A stretch of 64,000 nucleotides of DNA from Solitalea koreensis (GTDB taxonomy: Bacteria > Bacteroidota > Bacteroidia > Sphingobacteriales > Sphingobacteriaceae): positions 358,400 to 422,399 of the forward strand of contig NZ_FXSZ01000003.1 in the NCBI RefSeq assembly GCF_900182575.1, in the 5' to 3' direction. The translations under genes were made by a program, and so were the position numbers. Numbering within the stretch: the first letter of the stretch is position 1; each line of letters starts with the position of its first letter. Shown in pieces: positions 15,982 through 24,970 of this stretch. The notes under the pieces were generated by a model. It worked only from the letters and a program-made list of their open reading frames with translations, searched no databases and was not told where the DNA came from.

Positions 15982-16620
15982 ATGAAAAAACATATAGAGA
16001 AATTCCATTATCTGACGCTTGATATGGACAATTTTAGTCATGTTGAACAAGCTCGAATGGCCTGCGAAGCTGGAGCAAAATGGATTCAATACCGTACAAA
16101 AAACAAAAGATCACAAGAAGAGTGGTTAGTCGAGGCTATGCAAGTTGAAAATATTTGTGATGAATGGGGAGCTGCTTTAATTATATGCTCAAATGTTGAC
16201 ATCGCCGCTAAGGTTAATGAAGCACAAGGGGTACATATCGAAATGGCCGACATGTCAGTGGAGCAAGCACGTGAGTTTTTGGGAGAAAGTAAAATTATAG
16301 GAGGGTCGTCTCATACTTTTGAACAAATTAAAGCTGTATATCATTCGGGTGCTGATTATGTTGGCCTTGGTCCATACAAGCCTACAACTACTATTAAATA
16401 CTCTCACGATCATTTGTCTTTGCGTGATTATGAATCAATAATAGCTAGAATGAAAGAAGAAGGAATTGATATTCCGGTGATTGCAGCCGGAGGTATTGGT
16501 CCTGAAGATGTTGAGGCTTTGATGGCAACCGGGGTACATGGTGTTGCAGTTTGTTCAGCTATCAATCGGGCTGAAAACCCTTCGGCGGTTTATAAGGAAA
16601 TATATCGCAAACTTTATTAA
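15982..16620 (+). CDS. ThiE/TenI-family protein with altered active site
   Basis: 212 residues with a TIM barrel of the thiamine phosphate synthase superfamily: WIQYRTK (34-40), GVHIEMAD (83-90), GLGPYKPTTT (128-137) and VIAAGGIG (166-173). In ThiE a conserved Asn-Asp pair binds pyrophosphate and magnesium; the matching place here is Cys69-Ser70 (IICSNVD). The lysine closing the PTxTK motif is Ile138. D90 is kept. It may therefore be a TenI-like thiazole tautomerase, a weak synthase, or a regulatory homologue. It starts 64 bases after the DinB gene and ends in a bidirectional terminator. Confidence 0.8.
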   Translation: MKKHIEKFHYLTLDMDNFSHVEQARMACEAGAKWIQYRTKNKRSQEEWLVEAMQVENICDEWGAALIICSNVDIAAKVNEAQGVHIEMADMSVEQAREFLGESKIIGGSSHTFEQIKAVYHSGADYVGLGPYKPTTTIKYSHDHLSLRDYESIIARMKEEGIDIPVIAAGGIGPEDVEALMATGVHGVAVCSAINRAENPSAVYKEIYRKLY

Positions 16621-16659
16621 AACAAGAAAGGCTCGTCTACGGCGAGCCTTTCTTGTTTT
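16619..16659. terminator. Bidirectional terminator
   Basis: AAAACAAGAAAGGCTCG and CGAGCCTTTCTTGTTTT pair perfectly around seven bases. It lies between the convergent ThiE-like gene and esterase gene and overlaps both stop codons. Confidence 0.92.
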
Positions 16660-17506
16660 AATTTAAATAAAGATTGAACCAATTTGCTTCTTTTACCTGA
16701 GTGTCTGATAAATCAGCGCCTAGCCAAATGTGATTTGCGTTAGGATAGTTCACCAGTTGGTGAGGAACGCCGAATGACTCCAGTTTTGTGTTGAGTTTTT
16801 CGCTCTGCACAATTGGAACGCTGGAATCTGCTTCTCCGTGAAATAAAATTGTTGGTATAGAGCCGGCATCAACTCTCCAAAAAGGACTTGCATCTTTCCA
16901 TAGATCAGGTGCACTTTGATAGGTTTTCCCCAGAAAGTATTCTACAGTGAATGTGCCAGTAGTTTTTACAATTCCCACATCAGTAAGATCCGTTGGTGCA
17001 GCTAATGCGGCAACGGCTTTAACTCGTTTATCTTGGTTATAGGCATAACTATATAATAGAGCCAGATGAGCCCCTGCACTATGGCCTGACAAGCCAATTT
17101 TTGACGAGATGTTGTATTCGGAGGTTTTTGAGAGGATGAATGAAATTACATTTCGGATGTCTTCCATTTGTGTTGGGAATTTATCGGTTGCATCTTTAGC
17201 TAAGCGATAATTCATATTTACTACGGCAAAACCATGATCTGAGAAATAGTTTAAAAATAGGGTGTATTCCAACTTGTCGCCATCACTCCATGCTCCGCCA
17301 TGTAAAAATATGATAACCTTGGTGTTTTTAATACTACGGTCTTTAGGAAGGTAAATATCTATTATTTGTTGTTTGTCTGTACCGTATGATACATTTAATA
17401 GAGTTTGGGCTGTAAACGTTCCTTCTCCTGTTGCTACTTCGTCTTTTTTACACGATAATAAACTGCAAGAAAATGAAAGTACAAAAAGGAGTACAAACTT
17501 ATTCAT
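16658..17506 (-). CDS. Lipoprotein alpha/beta-hydrolase (esterase), copy 1
   Basis: 282 residues with a lipobox LLSC (Cys19). The alpha/beta-hydrolase motifs are the oxyanion loop FLHGGAW (68-74), the nucleophile elbow GHSAG with S143, D227 in HGEADSSVP and H259 in NANHIWLG. It belongs to the small-molecule esterase/BD-FAE-like group, acting outside the cytoplasm on ester substrates that cannot be named from sequence. The adjacent gene at 17545 is a close paralogue with the same order of motifs, so this is a tandem duplication. Confidence 0.88.
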   Translation of the reverse strand: MNKFVLLFVLSFSCSLLSCKKDEVATGEGTFTAQTLLNVSYGTDKQQIIDIYLPKDRSIKNTKVIIFLHGGAWSDGDKLEYTLFLNYFSDHGFAVVNMNYRLAKDATDKFPTQMEDIRNVISFILSKTSEYNISSKIGLSGHSAGAHLALLYSYAYNQDKRVKAVAALAAPTDLTDVGIVKTTGTFTVEYFLGKTYQSAPDLWKDASPFWRVDAGSIPTILFHGEADSSVPIVQSEKLNTKLESFGVPHQLVNYPNANHIWLGADLSDTQVKEANWFNLYLN

Positions 17507-17544
17507 TCAAAAATGTAGTTTGAAGAGTATATTTTTTTCAAATA

Positions 17545-18396
17545 TTACTTTAGGTAAGTATTGAACCATGTTACTACATTTTCTCTAGTATCAGTAAGAT
17601 CAGAGCCTAGCCAAACATGGCCGGCATCGTACGTAATGAATTTACTTGGCACTTTCATTTGAGTTAAGCGCTCTTCTAGGCGTTGTGATTGTAAAAAAGG
17701 AACCACTTTGTCTTCAGATCCATGAAATAAAATGGTGGGAACAGAAGTAGTGCTTACTTGCCAGTATGGGCTTGCCTTAATCCATAAGGTTGAATCTTGT
17801 AAAAATGCTTTTCCCAGGAAATTATATATAGGTTCCTGGTAACTTTTAATTTTGGAATGACCTGCCAGAACAAAATCTGAAGGAGGAGCTAATGCAGCTA
17901 CGGCTTTTATTTTTTTCAAGGTGTTATACTCATAACTATACAGAAGTGCAAGATGGGCTCCGGCACTGTGGCCGGCTAAGCCAATATTGTTGGTTGAAAT
18001 GCCCAGTTCATGTGATCTGCTGGTTATATAATTTATAACGGCACTGATGTCATCAATTTGTGCAGGAAACTTATTTTTGTTTTTTTCAGCAAGACGATAA
18101 TTCATGTTTACGACAGCAAAGCCGCGTTCAACGAAATAACGTAAAATCGGACGATAATCTGACTTATCGCCTTTACGCCATGAACCACCATGCAAAAAAA
18201 TAAGCACCTTTGTATTTGTGTTCCGTTCTTGGGGTAGCATAAGGTCAAATTTTTGCTCCGGGTCAGCGCCATAAGCAATGTTGTCAAGTTGTTGAATAGG
18301 TAGTTCAGGCTTAACGTCCTGGCGGCCAATCCTGCTACAGGAGGCGAGTGAAATGACCAGAAATGTTAAGAACGGAAGACGTAAATATGCTTTCAT
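17545..18396 (-). CDS. Lipoprotein alpha/beta-hydrolase (esterase), copy 2
   Basis: The preferred start is ATG at 18396 (MKAYLRLPFLTFLVISLASC), giving 283 residues and a proper lipoprotein signal with lipobox LASC; an upstream ATG at 18537 would prepend a second hydrophobic stretch. Motifs match its neighbour: FLHGGSW, GHSAGAHLALLYSYEYN, FHGSEDKVVP and DAGHVWLG with the catalytic histidine. The proteins share long runs (VVNMNYRLA, AVAALA) and both end with FN.YLK/FNLYLN. The copies are 38 bases apart and probably co-transcribed. They may have diverged in ester specificity. Confidence 0.87.
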   Translation of the reverse strand: MKAYLRLPFLTFLVISLASCSRIGRQDVKPELPIQQLDNIAYGADPEQKFDLMLPQERNTNTKVLIFLHGGSWRKGDKSDYRPILRYFVERGFAVVNMNYRLAEKNKNKFPAQIDDISAVINYITSRSHELGISTNNIGLAGHSAGAHLALLYSYEYNTLKKIKAVAALAPPSDFVLAGHSKIKSYQEPIYNFLGKAFLQDSTLWIKASPYWQVSTTSVPTILFHGSEDKVVPFLQSQRLEERLTQMKVPSKFITYDAGHVWLGSDLTDTRENVVTWFNTYLK

Positions 18397-18541
18397 ACAG
18401 AGAGAATTTAGTATATAGAATTTACGAAAAAAACGCCTGATTTCGTAGGAAATCAGTAAATATATTTTAAGGAGAACAAGGCTATTGGTTAATATTATAA
18501 CTATTAATAGCAGGTATTTAACTAGCCCAAACCGCATACCA

Positions 18542-19123
18542 ATGTCATCACATCATATAGTTCGCGACCGTCAGGAGCCTGCACTATTAGTGCTATCGCT
18601 GGAAGGATTTAATGAAGAATATCTTGGTCAGTTGCTTGAATGGAGCCCTTTGGTATTTAGCGTATTAGCTGAAGCTGAAAAGCTGCATGTAATGGGTATT
18701 AAAATCGATTCTGTTTTTGTAGAGAAGGATGATGTTTCACCCTTAAATTCTTTTCAGGAGCACACAGAATTGGTTAAGCTATCCCATCTAAATGTCCCCA
18801 ATACTATACAGTTTTTGATAAATGAGGGCTTCCCGGCGATTAATATTATTGGTTCAGTAGAAACGTTGTCCTTACTTCTTCCTTTTACTCGCATAATCGA
18901 CTTGGTTCTGTTTACTGCAGCTACTAAATGGTTTCCAGTAAATAATGTATTGGAAAAGTGGTATAGAAAAGGAGAAGATTTGGTTGTTTTTTCGGGAGAA
19001 GGTTCAAGTATTAAATTAAGCAATAGTGCATCAGTAGGAAACAACCGTTTCGTTACCCTTTGCGAAGGGATAGTAACAATTGAAGCCGGCAATAAGCCTA
19101 TTTTTGTCGGTGAAAACTTATAA
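18542..19123 (+). CDS. Thiamine pyrophosphokinase-like protein lacking catalytic motifs
   Basis: 193 residues from ATG 18542 (MSSHHIVRDRQEPALLVL), a start that matches Bacteroidota thiamine pyrophosphokinases as I remember them. The region LLEWSPLVFSVLAEAEKLHVMGIKIDSVF and the LINEGFPAINIIG segment follow the same family. But the magnesium/ATP motif GDFD is replaced by VEKDD (60-64), the Lys/Asp-rich NQDKTDLEKA motif by SHLNVPNTIQ, and the R-D-H motif by SVETLS. The C-terminal beta domain is shortened. It is probably a non-catalytic relative. Four bases separate it from the following GNAT gene. Confidence 0.65.
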   Translation: MSSHHIVRDRQEPALLVLSLEGFNEEYLGQLLEWSPLVFSVLAEAEKLHVMGIKIDSVFVEKDDVSPLNSFQEHTELVKLSHLNVPNTIQFLINEGFPAINIIGSVETLSLLLPFTRIIDLVLFTAATKWFPVNNVLEKWYRKGEDLVVFSGEGSSIKLSNSASVGNNRFVTLCEGIVTIEAGNKPIFVGENL

Positions 19124-19127
19124 GGTT

Positions 19128-19619
19128 ATGCTTACGTATAAAAAAGCCTCTTTGAATGATATTCCAATAATTATGGATTTGGCTGAGCGTTCCTGGAAAG
19201 TCACTTATAAAGATATTATCTCAGCGGAACAGATTGAATACATGTTTAATAATAGTTATTCGTATGATCCGCTTAAAAATCAGATGGCCGAGCAGGGACA
19301 TACTTTTTTAATTGCTTATGAGGAAGAAAATCCAGTGGGATTTGCATCTTTTAGTTTAATTGGAAAAACGACATTTAAACTTCACAAGCTCTATGTAGTG
19401 CCGGAAACTCAAGGGAAAGGCATCGGCCGTTATCTCGTAGAGGCGGTAATCAGAGAGGTAAAACGGTTAGGTGCATCAATTCTTGAGTTAAATGTAAACC
19501 GGTATAATGCTAAAGCAAAAGCCTTCTATGATCGTATTGGATTTGAAGTCTATAAAGAGGTAGATATTCCGCTGGGCGACTTTTTTCTCAATGATTATAT
19601 TTTGAGAAAAAAATTATGA
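19128..19619 (+). CDS. GNAT-family N-acetyltransferase
   Basis: 163 residues from the ATG four bases after the preceding stop codon. The acetyl-CoA loop QGKGIGRYLVEAVIREVKR lies around residues 98-116, preceded by HKLYVVPET and followed by LNVNRYNAKAKAFYDRIGFE. The N-terminal AERSWKVTYKDIISAEQIEYMF resembles the polyamine/aminoglycoside-type GNATs near PaiA, but the substrate cannot be assigned. The tight junction suggests translation coupling with the thiamine kinase-like gene. A terminator follows at 19645. Confidence 0.88.
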   Translation: MLTYKKASLNDIPIIMDLAERSWKVTYKDIISAEQIEYMFNNSYSYDPLKNQMAEQGHTFLIAYEEENPVGFASFSLIGKTTFKLHKLYVVPETQGKGIGRYLVEAVIREVKRLGASILELNVNRYNAKAKAFYDRIGFEVYKEVDIPLGDFFLNDYILRKKL

Positions 19620-19644
19620 TGATTTGGCAACCAAATTATAAAAT

Positions 19645-19688
19645 AGAGGCTGTCCTTTTTTGTAACAGCCTCTTATCATTTTTTGACA
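19645..19688 (+). terminator. Intrinsic terminator after the GNAT gene
   Basis: AGAGGCTGT (19645-19653) pairs with ACAGCCTCT (19665-19673), followed by TATCATTTTTT. It may also serve metG on the opposite strand. Confidence 0.8.
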
Positions 19689-19698
19689 AATAGGAGTA

Positions 19699-21810
19699 CT
19701 ATCTGATTTCACTTCCGTTTTTAACCTTCGCGGTTGGGGCCGTAAAGCGTAATTTTCCATCAGCATCTTCTGCCATCAGGATCATTCCCTGTGATTCAAT
19801 TCCCTTAATTTCACGTGGGGCAAGGTTTACCAAAATACTTACTTGCTGTCCAATGATGCTTTCTGGATCAAAGTACTCGGCAATACCCGAAACTACCGTA
19901 CGCTGATCAATTCCGGTATCAACGGTCAGCTTGAGTAATTTCTTGGTTTTAGCAACTTTCTCGGCAGAAATAATGGTTCCTACGCGAATATCCATTTTTG
20001 AAAACTCATCAAATGTGATATTCTCTTTAGCGGGTACAGTCACTTTATTGGCTACTTCGTTAGCTTCTTTTGTGTCCATTAGTTTTTTAATTTGCAGCTC
20101 TATCACATCGTCTTCAATTTTATCAAACAATAAAACTCCTTCGTTTAACTGATGACCTGCTTTCAATAAGTCAATAGATCCTGTTTCATCCCAACTTACA
20201 TTATCCAGATTTAGCATACTGGCTAGTTTTTTAGCGCTAAACGGAATAAATGGTTCCGCCAATACAGCAAGATTAGCAGCGATTTGCAAGCCGATGTTTA
20301 AGATGGTTTTAACGCGCTCCTCGTCGGTTTTAATTAATTTCCAAGGTTCGGTATCAGCTAAGTATTTATTGCCTAATCGAGCCAGACTCATAAACTCCTG
20401 CAAGGCTTCACGGAAACGATAGTTTTCAATGGATGCGCCAATTTTAGCCGGATAGCTTTGCAGTTCAGCGATGACTTCTTTATCGAAGTCAGTCATTGCT
20501 CCCATTGGCATTACTTTTCCCTCAAAATACTTGTGAGAAAGTACTACAACGCGGTTAATGAAGTTGCCGAAAATGGCTACTAGCTCGCTGTTGTTACGCG
20601 ATTGGAAATCTTTCCAGGTGAAGTCATTGTCTTTAGTTTCAGGAGCGGTTGCGCACAATACATAACGCAAAACATCCTGTTTATCTTTAAAATCAACCAG
20701 GTAATCATTAAGCCAAACTGCCCAGTTGCGGGAGGTTGAAATTTTATTGCTTTCCAGATTCAAAAATTCGTTAGCTGGAACCTCATCCGCCCAGATATAC
20801 GAACCTTCAGCCATTAACATAGCAGGGAATATAATACAGTGGAATACAATATTATCTTTTCCGATAAAGTGGACTAACTGAGTATCTTTTGATTTCCAGT
20901 GTTCTTCCCAACTCGCTGCAGATGTTTGTGGCTTGCGATCAGCTTTTAGATAATACTCATCGTGTTTGTCACTCCAAGCTGCATCTTTCAAGCCGAATAG
21001 TTCCTTAGTCGCTGAAATATATCCGATAGGGGCGTCGAACCAAACATACAGCACTTTGCCATCGGTACCCGGAATAGGAACTGGAATTCCCCATTCCAAA
21101 TCACGGGTTACTGCACGCGGTTGTAAGCCTTGGTGCAACCACGATTTGCACTGGCCGAATACGTTAGTCTTCCAATCTTTATGATCTTCAAGAATGTATT
21201 TTTCGAGTTGAGTTTGGTATTGATCAAGGGGTAAATACCAATGTTTCGTCGATTTCATAATCGGCTGTTCACCACTCAATGTCGATTTCGGATTAATAAG
21301 ATCGGTAGCATTTAGCGTTGACCCACAGTTTTCACATTGATCACCATAAGCCTTATCGTAACCACATTTAGGGCAGGTGCCGGTAATGTAACGATCAGCT
21401 AAAAACTGCTGCGCTTTCTCATCGAAATACTGCTCAGACGTTTCTTCAATAAATTTACCCTTATCGTAAATGGTTTTGAAAATTTCAGAAGCCGTTTCGT
21501 GTTGAGTTTTTGAGGATGTTCTGTGATAGATGTCGAACGAGATACCAAAATCACGGAACGAATCACCAATGATTTTATGATACTTATCGACCACTTGTTG
21601 AGGTGTTACACCCTCGGCTTTAGCTTTGATGGTAATCGGAACTCCGTGCTCATCAGAACCGCATACAAACACAACATCTTTGCCTTTGGCGCGTAAGTAA
21701 CGCACATAGATATCGGCGGGTAAATACGCACCTGCTAAATGGCCAATGTGAACCGGCCCATTGGTATAAGGCAATGCAGAAGTGACTGTATATCGTTTAA
21801 TTTCTTTCAT
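19699..21810 (-). CDS. metG: Methionyl-tRNA synthetase
   Basis: 703 residues from ATG 21810 ([20 protein letters not shown]); an ATG further upstream would add 18 residues of repeat-like leader. HIGH is at 21-24 and the second class I motif is KISTS (356-360), the Met-RS variant of KMSKS. Four cysteines (CPKC 146-149, CENC 159-162) form the zinc knuckle. The C-terminal 110 residues (about 590-703, [15 protein letters not shown] to KNGSEIR) are the tRNA-binding EMAP/Arc1-like domain, so this is the long dimeric form. It charges initiator and elongator tRNA-Met and is essential. Confidence 0.97.
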   Translation of the reverse strand: MKEIKRYTVTSALPYTNGPVHIGHLAGAYLPADIYVRYLRAKGKDVVFVCGSDEHGVPITIKAKAEGVTPQQVVDKYHKIIGDSFRDFGISFDIYHRTSSKTQHETASEIFKTIYDKGKFIEETSEQYFDEKAQQFLADRYITGTCPKCGYDKAYGDQCENCGSTLNATDLINPKSTLSGEQPIMKSTKHWYLPLDQYQTQLEKYILEDHKDWKTNVFGQCKSWLHQGLQPRAVTRDLEWGIPVPIPGTDGKVLYVWFDAPIGYISATKELFGLKDAAWSDKHDEYYLKADRKPQTSAASWEEHWKSKDTQLVHFIGKDNIVFHCIIFPAMLMAEGSYIWADEVPANEFLNLESNKISTSRNWAVWLNDYLVDFKDKQDVLRYVLCATAPETKDNDFTWKDFQSRNNSELVAIFGNFINRVVVLSHKYFEGKVMPMGAMTDFDKEVIAELQSYPAKIGASIENYRFREALQEFMSLARLGNKYLADTEPWKLIKTDEERVKTILNIGLQIAANLAVLAEPFIPFSAKKLASMLNLDNVSWDETGSIDLLKAGHQLNEGVLLFDKIEDDVIELQIKKLMDTKEANEVANKVTVPAKENITFDEFSKMDIRVGTIISAEKVAKTKKLLKLTVDTGIDQRTVVSGIAEYFDPESIIGQQVSILVNLAPREIKGIESQGMILMAEDADGKLRFTAPTAKVKNGSEIR

Positions 21811-21855
21811 CTTGATTTGAGTATTGAGATATGCGTAGTGAGAATATGAATTATT
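21811..21855. repeat. Degenerate word-repeat in the metG leader
   Basis: The string TTGAGTATTGAGATATGCGTAGTGAGAATATGAA consists of variants of TATTGAGA/TAGTGAGA, like the spacer between argG and argC. Confidence 0.45.
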
Positions 21856-22046
21856 CGCTCGCAATAAGGCTGCAAAGATACGAGAATTCAGTTTTTAGAA
21901 AACTGTTCATCAAAGCAGCTTGCTTGCTGTTCTTTATGTTCTGATTATCAGTATAATAATTATAATTTTAAATCAAAAAAAGGATAATTTTATATAATTT
22001 TAAGCTACCAAAACCTTATTTAGTTCTCACCTAAAACGCTCTTACT

Positions 22047-22748
22047 ATGACAAATTTTAATTTCCAACAAAAAACGCCCAGACGTGGCTTTTTGGGATTA
22101 CTCGCAAAGGGAGCCGCTACTTTAGGGGTAGCCTCTTTTATCAATCCACTTCAGCTTTATGCCGAACCCGACATGACTGCAGAAGACTTATCGGATGCGG
22201 AAGCTTGGTTTAACCAAATTAAGGGCAAACACAAAATGGTTTTCGATGTAGTTCGCCCAAATGAAGTATTTCCATTTGCATGGCCAAGAATATTTTTAAT
22301 GACTAACGCTAAAACGGGAACGCCTGAGAAAGATTGTTCAGCTGTAGTAGTTCTCCGTCATGAAGGTATGCCTTATGCTTTTAATGATAGTTTATGGGCC
22401 AAATATAAGTTTGGTGAATTTTTTAAAGCAGAAGATCCCATGACTAAATCTGCAGCAGTTCGTAATCCATTTTGGCAACCTAAGCCAGGTGATTTTAAAG
22501 TGCCAGGTTTTGGTCCTGTTTCAATAGGCATCAATGAGTTGCAAGCTAGCGGAGTAATGTTTTGTGTTTGTGATGCAGCTATGACCGTATACAGTGCGAT
22601 TATGGCAGAAAACATGAAAATGGATGCAGCTGAAGTAAAGAAAGAATGGGTTGCCGGGCTATTGCCAGGAATTCAACCTGTTCCTGCTGGCGTTTGGGCA
22701 TTAAACCGAGCACAAGAACATGGATGCTCTTTTTGTTATACAGGTTAA
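22047..22748 (+). CDS. Tat-exported protein of uncertain family, possibly DsrE-like
   Basis: 233 residues with a twin-arginine leader (TPRRGFLGLLAKGAATLGVA). The mature part has alternating strand/helix segments: KMVFDVVRPNEVFPFAWPRIFLMTNA, VVVLRHEGMPYAFNDSLW and a GVMFCVCDAAMTVYSAIMAENM segment with two cysteines, ending HGCSFCYTG. The layout recalls DsrE/DsrF-type sulfur-relay folds, but I do not recognise it securely. Tat export suggests folding with a cofactor. It is convergent with the TsdA-like diheme gene, so a role in periplasmic sulfur chemistry is a possibility, not a conclusion. Confidence 0.5.
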   Translation: MTNFNFQQKTPRRGFLGLLAKGAATLGVASFINPLQLYAEPDMTAEDLSDAEAWFNQIKGKHKMVFDVVRPNEVFPFAWPRIFLMTNAKTGTPEKDCSAVVVLRHEGMPYAFNDSLWAKYKFGEFFKAEDPMTKSAAVRNPFWQPKPGDFKVPGFGPVSIGINELQASGVMFCVCDAAMTVYSAIMAENMKMDAAEVKKEWVAGLLPGIQPVPAGVWALNRAQEHGCSFCYTG

Positions 22749-22774
22749 ATTAATAACGGTCTCTCTGAACTTTG

Positions 22775-22811
22775 CGTCTCTGCATGAAAAAATAATTGCA
22801 CGCAGAGGCGC
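22775..22811. repeat. Inverted repeat between convergent genes
   Basis: GCGTCTCTGC and GCAGAGGCGC (one G-U pair) flank an A-rich loop. The string GCAGAGGCGCGGAGCCGCAGAG has the look of a dispersed palindromic element. It may act as a bidirectional terminator. Confidence 0.45.
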
Positions 22812-22848
22812 GGAGCCGCAGAGAAAGAAGTTATCATAGATTGATTTG

Positions 22849-23859
22849 TTATTTCAAACTCTTCGCTTTATCTTTTTCTTCTTTAATGGGACCAAATGGT
22901 CCGTATTTGTGCTGTGTTTCTGAAAAATGATCAGCATAAGGTCCAAAAGGATGATCAACCGGCTTTTTTGCAATTTTAGGCCAGTCTTCTTTATACTGCT
23001 TTACCGGTCTAGGTTGGGAATTTACGAAAGCTGCGACATCCCATGCTTCTTCAGTTGTTAAAACCGGTTTCTGATGGGAGGCTTGGTTGAATGGCATGTT
23101 GTTTTTAGCAAAGCCCGCAAATTGGGATAGTCTAAACAACCCTGCGCCAATATTGTAGGAGTTGGGCCCCCATAATGGAGGATAGATGTATTCTGTTTTT
23201 GATGGATTTAAAAGTCCCTCTCCGTTATGTCCATGACAAGTTTGGCATTTTGCCAGATACACTTTTCTCCCTTTTAGCGTATCAGCCGCTCTTTCCATAA
23301 AAGGTAATTCCTCGATTCCCGATCCAATTAGCTTTGCCCCTTTAGGTACGTCCTTGCCAATCCACTTAAAATAGGCTACCATCGCCCTCATCTCTTTGCT
23401 TAGGCTGTCGAGTGGTTTTCCATTCAAACTGCGCTTCATACAGTCGTTTATCCTAAATTCAATTGACTCTACTTGGTCGCTTCGGTTTCGGTGCTTTGGA
23501 TAGGTTGACGCCACTAATGAATAATTATTCCCGAACAGCCGAGTTCCTGCATTAATGTGGCAGTTTTGGCAATTCATACCATTGCTTATTTGGGCAATTG
23601 TACCTTTTGGTCCCAGATAAACGGAGGTATGGTTCAATAAATCTTTTCCATATAGAATCAATTCGCCTTCACTCGTTGCAGGAATTAATAAGGAATCGGG
23701 AGCATGCCATACAGTAAAAGAATCGCTGTTTAGTGTTGTTTTTTGATCTTGTGAAGCATTTTTTTGGGGAGAAGATTGACAGTTAACCAATTCAAAACCA
23801 ATCGCAGAAATAAGTGCGAATAATGTGATTTTTAGCCATGTAGATCCATAAGGTGTCAT
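22849..23859 (-). CDS. Diheme c-type cytochrome lipoprotein, TsdA-like (thiosulfate dehydrogenase family)
   Basis: 336 residues. The signal peptide ends with VNC (Cys27), so it is probably a lipoprotein. Two heme-binding sites are seen: CQNCH (97-101) and CQTCH (205-209). The segment FRINDCMKRSLNGKPL (C140) matches the TsdA block where a cysteine is an axial heme ligand. TsdA couples thiosulfate oxidation to tetrathionate, or the reverse, in the periplasm. The lysine/proline-rich tail is unusual. It faces the possible DsrE-like gene tail to tail. Confidence 0.8.
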   Translation of the reverse strand: MTPYGSTWLKITLFALISAIGFELVNCQSSPQKNASQDQKTTLNSDSFTVWHAPDSLLIPATSEGELILYGKDLLNHTSVYLGPKGTIAQISNGMNCQNCHINAGTRLFGNNYSLVASTYPKHRNRSDQVESIEFRINDCMKRSLNGKPLDSLSKEMRAMVAYFKWIGKDVPKGAKLIGSGIEELPFMERAADTLKGRKVYLAKCQTCHGHNGEGLLNPSKTEYIYPPLWGPNSYNIGAGLFRLSQFAGFAKNNMPFNQASHQKPVLTTEEAWDVAAFVNSQPRPVKQYKEDWPKIAKKPVDHPFGPYADHFSETQHKYGPFGPIKEEKDKAKSLK

Positions 23860-23965
23860 CTTTCTTCAATGAGGAAATTTCGTATCTAAAATAACTAAAA
23901 AGCATTTGGTAACCAATCCAAATCATCTTCTTGTCATTCTTCATTGTTCTTTGTTCTTTTGCCAT

Positions 23966-24874
23966 ATGAGTAAACGACCTCCTTTCCTAAAAACCGGAGA
24001 TACCATCGGAATATTATGCACCGCACGCTATGTTAATATGGAGCAAATACAGCCTGCTATTAAGTTATTTGAAAGCTGGGGGCTAAGGGTGAAATTAGGC
24101 GACAGCATTGGTGCAGAGTGGAATATTTTTGGAGGAGACGATGAATTAAGGGCCAAAAACCTATCTGATTTTTTTGTAGATGCTGAAATTAAGGCCATTG
24201 TTTGTGCCAGAGGAGGTTATGGAACGCTTCGAATGATTGATAAAGTTGATTTTTCAGCTTTAGATAGAAACCCAAAATGGTTAATTGGTTTTAGTGATGT
24301 AACAGCATTGCATGCGCATATCAATACTTGTTTGAATATGCCCTCCATTCATGGACAAATGGCGCTTAATATTGAAAACAAAAGTGCAGAGGCTCACGAA
24401 ACGTTAAGAAAAGCGTTGTTTGGAGAAGCCCTTTCGTTCAGTTATCAAAATGATTTTGATTTTACACGCCATGGAACAGCCGAAGGGGAATTGGTGGGAG
24501 GTAACCTAGCGCTGATTTATGCGGTGCAAGGGTCTGTATCTGAATTGGATACGGATGGCAAAATTCTATTTTTAGAAGAAGTAGAAGAATGGCTTTATAA
24601 CGTAGATAGGATGCTTTGGAATCTGAAACGATCGGGTAAGCTAGACAATTTAAAAGGGCTGATCATTGGAGGTTTTAGCCAATTACTCGACAATGATATT
24701 CCCTTCGGAATGACTTATGAAGAAATCATTTGGGAAAAAGTAAAAGATTATGATTATCCGGTTTGTTTTAATTTCCCGTCGGGGCATATTGATGATAATC
24801 GGGCCCTTATTCTTGGATCAAAAGTAAAACTTGAGGTTGGGGAAGACGTTTCTCTACGATTTACAACACAATAA
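23966..24874 (+). CDS. LD-carboxypeptidase (S66 family)
   Basis: 302 residues from ATG 23966 (MSKRPPFLKTGDTIGILC); an ATG 60 bases upstream gives an unlikely leader. The S66 triad is visible: nucleophile S110 in LIGFSDVTALHA, the glutamate in LFLEEVEEWLYNVDRML (E204 or E205), and H274 in FPSGHIDDN. The enzyme trims the terminal D-Ala from tetrapeptide stems in cytoplasmic murein recycling, although members of the family also cleave peptide-nucleotide antibiotics (MccF). It has no signal peptide. A bidirectional terminator follows at 24898. Confidence 0.92.
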   Translation: MSKRPPFLKTGDTIGILCTARYVNMEQIQPAIKLFESWGLRVKLGDSIGAEWNIFGGDDELRAKNLSDFFVDAEIKAIVCARGGYGTLRMIDKVDFSALDRNPKWLIGFSDVTALHAHINTCLNMPSIHGQMALNIENKSAEAHETLRKALFGEALSFSYQNDFDFTRHGTAEGELVGGNLALIYAVQGSVSELDTDGKILFLEEVEEWLYNVDRMLWNLKRSGKLDNLKGLIIGGFSQLLDNDIPFGMTYEEIIWEKVKDYDYPVCFNFPSGHIDDNRALILGSKVKLEVGEDVSLRFTTQ

Positions 24875-24897
24875 GTGTGCTCTTATTAACTAAGGCT

Positions 24898-24948
24898 ATT
24901 TATCATAAAACAGGCGGTCAATTTTGGGTCGCCTGTTTTATGATAAAT
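24898..24948. terminator. Bidirectional terminator
   Basis: ATTTATCATAAAACAGGCG and its complement CGCCTGTTTTATGATAAAT form a perfect 19-base-pair stem around 13 bases, between the convergent LD-carboxypeptidase and SusD-like genes. Confidence 0.92.
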
Positions 24949-24970
24949 CCGGTATCTTATTCTTTCTTCT

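Noticed and set aside
15493..16089. Minus-strand 198-codon frame across the DinB and ThiE-like genes
   Set aside because: It is antisense to two genes with clear family motifs and lacks any of its own.
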